Source: Thermomicrobium sp. CFH 73360 (GTDB taxonomy: Bacteria; Chloroflexota; Chloroflexia; Thermomicrobiales; Thermomicrobiaceae). From it: DNA of 63,299 nt. Numbering within the stretch: the stretch's first letter is position 1; each line of letters starts with the position of its first letter. Position numbers and translations under genes: made by a program. The DNA is taken from contig NZ_JAMSLS010000008.1 of assembly GCF_023806465.1 (NCBI RefSeq), positions 352-63,650 of the forward strand. Reading direction: 5' to 3'. A model generated the notes under the pieces. The model worked only from the letters and a program-made list of their open reading frames with translations. It did no database searches and was not told the DNA's origin. Of the stretch, positions 60,206 to 63,299 are shown piece by piece.

Positions 60206-61698
60206 AAGATACTTCTGCTCTTCTGCGGCAGTCTCGATGGGACGCGGTCGTCGTCGGCTCTGGTCCGAACGGACTGGCGGCGGCGATTAGGCTTGCGCGC
60301 AAGCAGCGGCGCGTGCTCGTCCTGGAGGGGCAGGAACGGAGCGGAGGAGGACTGCAAACAGACTTCAGCATTCTGCCCGGTGGCCGACACGATCACTGTG
60401 CGACGGTGTTGCCGCTTGCAGCGGCCTCGCCCTTCTTCCGTGCGATCGGTCTCACAGAACGTCTCTCCTGGGTTCATTCTCCTGCGGCGCTAGCTCATCC
60501 GTTCGATGACGGGAGCGCGGTCCTGCTCTGGCAAGATCTGGAGCGCACCGCAGGCGAGCTCGGGGCGGATCGAGGAAGGTATCGAGCACTGTTTCAACCG
60601 TTACTTGAGCGTGGTGATGCGCTGCTCGCGACGCTTCTCACCCCTGCTCCCGGCGCGATCTGTTTCCCCGGCTTTTCGGTTCCCTGGAGTGCACTTTTCC
60701 ACTTCGCTCGGGAGGGCACGCGCTCGGCAGCACGGTTGTGCCAGCAGTTTCAAACGGAACAGGCACGGGCATTACTTGCCGGACTCGCGGCACACAGCAC
60801 GCTGCCGCTCGAACGAGTGCCCTCAGCCGCCTTCGCCCTGGTGCTTGCACTGTGCGCGCATCTGGTCGGTTGGCCATTACTGCGAGGCGGCACCGTGCAA
60901 CTTACCGCTCGTTTGATCGACGAACTCGCTGCCTGGGGTGGAAGACTTTCCAGCGGGTGTGGAGTCTATCGACTTACCGAGCTCCCCCCGGCTCGCGCGG
61001 TGCTCCTCGACCTGGTTCCGAAAAATGCGCTTGCGCTTGTCGGTCAGCGTTGGCCCCGCCGGTATCGCCAGCAGCTCGCACGTTTCCGGCATGGCCCTGG
61101 TGTCTTCAAGATCGACTGGCTGCTCCGAGGCGAAATTCCCTGGCGGGCCACGGCGTGTGCTCTTGCCGCGACCGTTCATCTTGGTGGGACAGCCGAGGAA
61201 ATCGCTGCGGCAGAACGAGCGGTCGTGAATGGCCGAATACCGGAGCGACCGTTCGTGATTCTCGTCCAGCCAAGCCAATTTGACCACAGTCGCGCGATGC
61301 CCGGGGTAGCTGTTGCCTGGGGATACTGTCACGTGCCGAACGGCTGGCAGGGGGACGCGACGGAGGTGATTGAGCGCCAGGTGGAACGGTTCGCTCCCGG
61401 GTTCCGCTCGCGGATTCTCGCTCGCCGGGCATGGAGCCCGCTCGAGTTGGAGCAGAAGAACCCCAACCTTGTGGGTGGTGATCTTGCGGCCGGTTGGCCA
61501 ACGCTCGGCCAGTTGTTGACGCGTCCCTCCTGGTGGCCATGGCCACCATATCGAACTCCCGACCCTGCGTTGTTTTTCTGCAGTGCGTCAACGCCACCGG
61601 GTGGTGGAGTCCATGGTCTGTGCGGGTACTGGGCCGCGCGGTGGGTGGATCGTTGGCTGCAGCGTCTGGATCGCGTGGATCGGCTGAAATCGATGTGA
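60202..61698 (+). CDS. FAD-dependent oxidoreductase (PYROXD2-like), probable CTG start
   Basis: A 498-residue flavoprotein related to the one at 15-17 kb. The dinucleotide motif 'WDAVVVGSGPNGLAAAIRLAR' lies upstream of the first canonical start (GTG 60313), so translation must begin earlier. In that frame no ATG, GTG or TTG exists between the upstream stop (60160-60162) and 60313. CTG 60202 forms a CTGA overlap with the previous stop and has GAGGAG (60185-60190) upstream. The C-terminal half has the family blocks 'YCHVPNGWQGDATEVIE', 'QVERFAPGFRSRILARR', 'NPNLVGGDLAAG' and 'FCSASTPPGGGVHGLCGY'. Substrate unknown. Confidence 0.82.
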   Translation: MKDTSALLRQSRWDAVVVGSGPNGLAAAIRLARKQRRVLVLEGQERSGGGLQTDFSILPGGRHDHCATVLPLAAASPFFRAIGLTERLSWVHSPAALAHPFDDGSAVLLWQDLERTAGELGADRGRYRALFQPLLERGDALLATLLTPAPGAICFPGFSVPWSALFHFAREGTRSAARLCQQFQTEQARALLAGLAAHSTLPLERVPSAAFALVLALCAHLVGWPLLRGGTVQLTARLIDELAAWGGRLSSGCGVYRLTELPPARAVLLDLVPKNALALVGQRWPRRYRQQLARFRHGPGVFKIDWLLRGEIPWRATACALAATVHLGGTAEEIAAAERAVVNGRIPERPFVILVQPSQFDHSRAMPGVAVAWGYCHVPNGWQGDATEVIERQVERFAPGFRSRILARRAWSPLELEQKNPNLVGGDLAAGWPTLGQLLTRPSWWPWPPYRTPDPALFFCSASTPPGGGVHGLCGYWAARWVDRWLQRLDRVDRLKSM

Positions 61699-61788
61699 CC
61701 GGGACCTAGTACAACGCGTCGATCCCACATTTTGTCGGCCCGGGGAATCATCTCGAGGACCACTCGTGTGGGAGATGTGCCGAGTGAG

Positions 61789-61817
61789 TTGACGGACGAC
61801 GCAGCGCGCCGTAGACT
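61789..61817 (+). promoter_or_regulatory. Promoter of the riboflavin operon
   Basis: TTGACG (61789-61794) and TAGACT (61812-61817) with a 17-base spacer. The transcript would start about 61824, just before the FMN riboswitch. Confidence 0.75.
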
Positions 61818-61828
61818 GGGCAGTGCAA

Positions 61829-61970
61829 GACCTTCGGGGCAGGGTGAGGCGCGAAGCGCCAATTCCCGACCGGCGGTAAAGCCCGCGAGCGGTCACTGGC
61901 CGCAGGATCCGGTGAGGCGCCAACGGTGCCAATTCCGGGGCCGACGGTATAGTCCGGATGGGAGAAGGTC
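61829..61970 (+). ncRNA. FMN riboswitch (RFN element)
   Basis: All conserved blocks of the RFN element occur in order: 'CTTCGGGGCAGGGTGA', 'AATTCCCGACCGGCGGTAAA', 'GCCCGCGAGC', 'CAGGATCCGGTGAG', 'CCGACGGTATAGTCCGGATG' and 'GGAGAAGG'. The closing stem P1 is GACC(TT) at 61829-61834 with (AA)GGTC at 61965-61970. Two of the side arms carry added GC-rich hairpins (GGCGCGAAGCGCC). It senses flavin mononucleotide and should lower expression of ribD-ribE when FMN is plentiful. Confidence 0.96.
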
Positions 61971-62018
61971 GTTGTTCCGGTCGTTTGCACCGGTCTCTCA
62001 GCGACTTCGACCGATCCT

Positions 62019-62052
62019 GAACCCGGGGGCTCTGCCGCCCGGGTTCTTCGTC
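62019..62052 (+). terminator. Expression-platform hairpin between the FMN riboswitch and ribD
   Basis: GAACCCGGG (62019-62027) pairs with CCCGGGTTC (62038-62046), followed by TTCGTC. Standing about 50 bases after the aptamer and 15-20 before the ribD start, it is the likely terminator that the riboswitch controls. The T-tract is weak, so translational control is also possible. Confidence 0.65.
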
Positions 62053-62066
62053 ATGGGGCGAGGGAC

Positions 62067-63221
62067 ATGAGCGACGCGTACGCCTGCGATGTCGACCAGC
62101 AGTGGATGCGGCGAGCGATCGCCTGGGCCTGGCGCGCACAAGGACGTGTCGCCCCGAACCCGGCGGTCGGGGCGGTCCTGGTTCGCGACGGTGCTGTGGT
62201 CGGCGAAGGTTGCACGCAGCCGCCTGGTGGGCCGCATGCGGAGATTGTCGCCATGCGTCAAGCGGGCGAGCGGGCCCGTGGAGCAACCCTTTACGTCACA
62301 CTGGAACCCTGCGCCCACTACGGGCGGACTCCACCTTGTGTCGATGCGATCCTGCAAGCGGGCATTGCACGTGTCGTTGTAGCGGTTCTTGATCCCTATC
62401 CCGAAGTTGCTGGGCGGGGTATCGCACGGCTCCGCGAGGCCGGTATCGTGGTCACCCTGGGGGTGGAAGCGCAAGCAGCGGCCGAGGTCAATGCTGGATA
62501 TTTCAAGCGATTGCGGCATGGTTTACCGGACATCACCTTGAAGTACGCAATGTCGCTCGATGGGCGTATTGCGACGCGCAGCGGTCATTCGCGCTGGATC
62601 ACCGGTCCTGAAGCACGCCGATACGCACACCAGCTGCGGGATCGCCACGACGCGATTCTGGTCGGAGTAGGAACGGTTCTTGCAGACGATCCGGAATTGA
62701 CAACACGTCTCGATCCGGAGGATGCCGGCGACGGTGGCCCGCACCATCCGCTACGCGTTGTGCTCGATACACACGGGCGGACACCGCCATCGGCGCGCTT
62801 CCTTGCTCCGGATCTCCCTGGTCGTACCCTGATCGTCACAACGGAAGCAGCCCCACCGGAGCGAGTTGGAGCGCTGTGGCGCGCGGGGGCGGAGCTTGTC
62901 TTCGTTCCACAGCGCTGTGGCCGCGTTGATCTCCGGGCTGCGTTGCGCGTTCTTGCCGAGCGCGGGATTAATCGAGTGCTTGTCGAGGGGGGCAGTCGCG
63001 TGCTCGGCGCGTTTTTCGACGAGGAGCTCGCCGATAGTGTGGTGGCCTTTATCGCGCCAGTGCTTATCGGCGGGGCGAACGCACCGGTCCCGCTGGCTGG
63101 GCAGGGCGTCGAGACGATGGAACAGGCTGCCCGGTTACGAGACCTGCGTGTGCGTCAGGTTGGTACAGACGTCGTCATTGAAGGAAGACTCCGACCGCTC
63201 GAGATTCCGGAGGGCGTGTGA
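62067..63221 (+). CDS. ribD: Bifunctional riboflavin biosynthesis deaminase/reductase RibD
   Basis: Carries out the second and third steps of riboflavin synthesis from GTP. The 384-residue protein has an N-terminal cytidine-deaminase-like domain with the zinc site 'GGPHAEIVAM' and 'PCAHYGRTPPC', and 'GRVAPNPAVGAVLVRDG'. The C-terminal reductase has 'LKYAMSLDGRIATRSGHSRWITG', 'DAILVGVGTVLADDPELTTR' and 'RVLVEGGSRVLGAFFDEELAD'. ATG 62067 has GAGG upstream. Expression is controlled by the FMN riboswitch. The stop overlaps the ribE start by one base (TGATG). Confidence 0.97.
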   Translation: MSDAYACDVDQQWMRRAIAWAWRAQGRVAPNPAVGAVLVRDGAVVGEGCTQPPGGPHAEIVAMRQAGERARGATLYVTLEPCAHYGRTPPCVDAILQAGIARVVVAVLDPYPEVAGRGIARLREAGIVVTLGVEAQAAAEVNAGYFKRLRHGLPDITLKYAMSLDGRIATRSGHSRWITGPEARRYAHQLRDRHDAILVGVGTVLADDPELTTRLDPEDAGDGGPHHPLRVVLDTHGRTPPSARFLAPDLPGRTLIVTTEAAPPERVGALWRAGAELVFVPQRCGRVDLRAALRVLAERGINRVLVEGGSRVLGAFFDEELADSVVAFIAPVLIGGANAPVPLAGQGVETMEQAARLRDLRVRQVGTDVVIEGRLRPLEIPEGV

Positions 63222-63299
63222 TGTTCACCGGTATTGTCGAGGAAATTGGTGAGGTTGTGGCGGTGCAGTCGCTCCCGGGGGGAGGGGCTCGGCTTCGCG
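63221..63299 (+). CDS. ribE: Riboflavin synthase alpha chain, 5' end
   Basis: ATG 63221 opens the typical N-terminus 'MFTGIVEEIGEVVAVQ' of the riboflavin synthase that converts two 6,7-dimethyl-8-ribityllumazine molecules to riboflavin. CCGGAGG lies upstream inside ribD. Only 26 codons are in the window, so the gene is cut by its right edge. It continues the riboswitch-controlled operon. Confidence 0.93.
   Translation, partial: MFTGIVEEIGEVVAVQSLPGGGARLR

Noticed and set aside
1-63299. tRNA, rRNA, CRISPR arrays, transposase genes or prophage genes
   Set aside because: I looked in all gaps on both strands and found no tRNA-like T-loop patterns, no spaced direct repeats and no transposase or phage proteins.

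Overview
The window is a GC-rich bacterial chromosome segment that reads like a thermophilic, aerobic member of the Chloroflexota, most likely class Thermomicrobia. The basis is the gene content: an alternative complex III (ACIII) operon with a DUF3341 subunit, a thermophile-type two-domain protein disulfide oxidoreductase, split transketolase, three-subunit proton-translocating transhydrogenase, Rex, and F420/FMN-type LLM oxidoreductases. The assignment is inference; there is no rRNA, and I saw no tRNA, CRISPR array or intact transposase gene.

Layout. 1-2.9 kb: end of a zinc alcohol dehydrogenase, then DAHP synthase behind a complete attenuator (sigma70-type promoter, 30-codon leader peptide with W, F, Y, Y, F codons, competing hairpins, perfect terminator), then a degenerate phosphotransferase-like gene. 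3-7.3 kb: glycosyltransferase, DUF429 protein, CitE/HpcH lyase, small membrane protein. 7.3-15.2 kb: rex and nadE on the minus strand, divergent from recN-ybaB and three tandem LLM oxidoreductase paralogs. 15.3-25.6 kb: a PYROXD2-like FAD oxidoreductase and the eight-gene ACIII operon, with a near-perfect Rex operator just upstream. 26-30.7 kb: XPB-like winged-helix protein, YbhN-type membrane protein, secreted SH3/barrel protein. 31-36 kb: split transketolase plus rpiA with stop/start overlaps, a LysM-C39 protein, a CopD-like membrane protein. 36.4-42.7 kb: pntAA-pntAB-pntB, AhpD-like protein, S41 protease, DUF309, PIG-L deacetylase. 42.7-48.9 kb: an eroded region with a GntR regulator and a four-gene polyamine-type ABC transporter operon in which every gene is damaged. 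48.9-54 kb: YbhN paralog-uppP, MFS exporter, CsaA-like protein, Nudix protein. 54.4-59.3 kb: glyoxylate shunt (aceB, aceA) with a divergent LysR regulator, and a DUF72 protein. 59.5-63.3 kb: disulfide oxidoreductase coupled to a second PYROXD2-like gene that appears to start at CTG, then an FMN riboswitch and ribD-ribE (cut by the window end).

How it fits together. Redox balance is the main theme. Rex senses NADH/NAD+, its gene lies directly downstream of nadE, and its best operator sits on the quinol-oxidising ACIII operon; transhydrogenase balances NADH and NADPH; aceA/aceB and the CitE/HpcH lyase handle C2/C4 metabolism. Two classical cis-regulatory RNAs (aromatic leader attenuator and FMN riboswitch) are complete. 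Genes are packed tightly, with many 4-base stop/start overlaps (ATGA, GTGA, and one CTGA).
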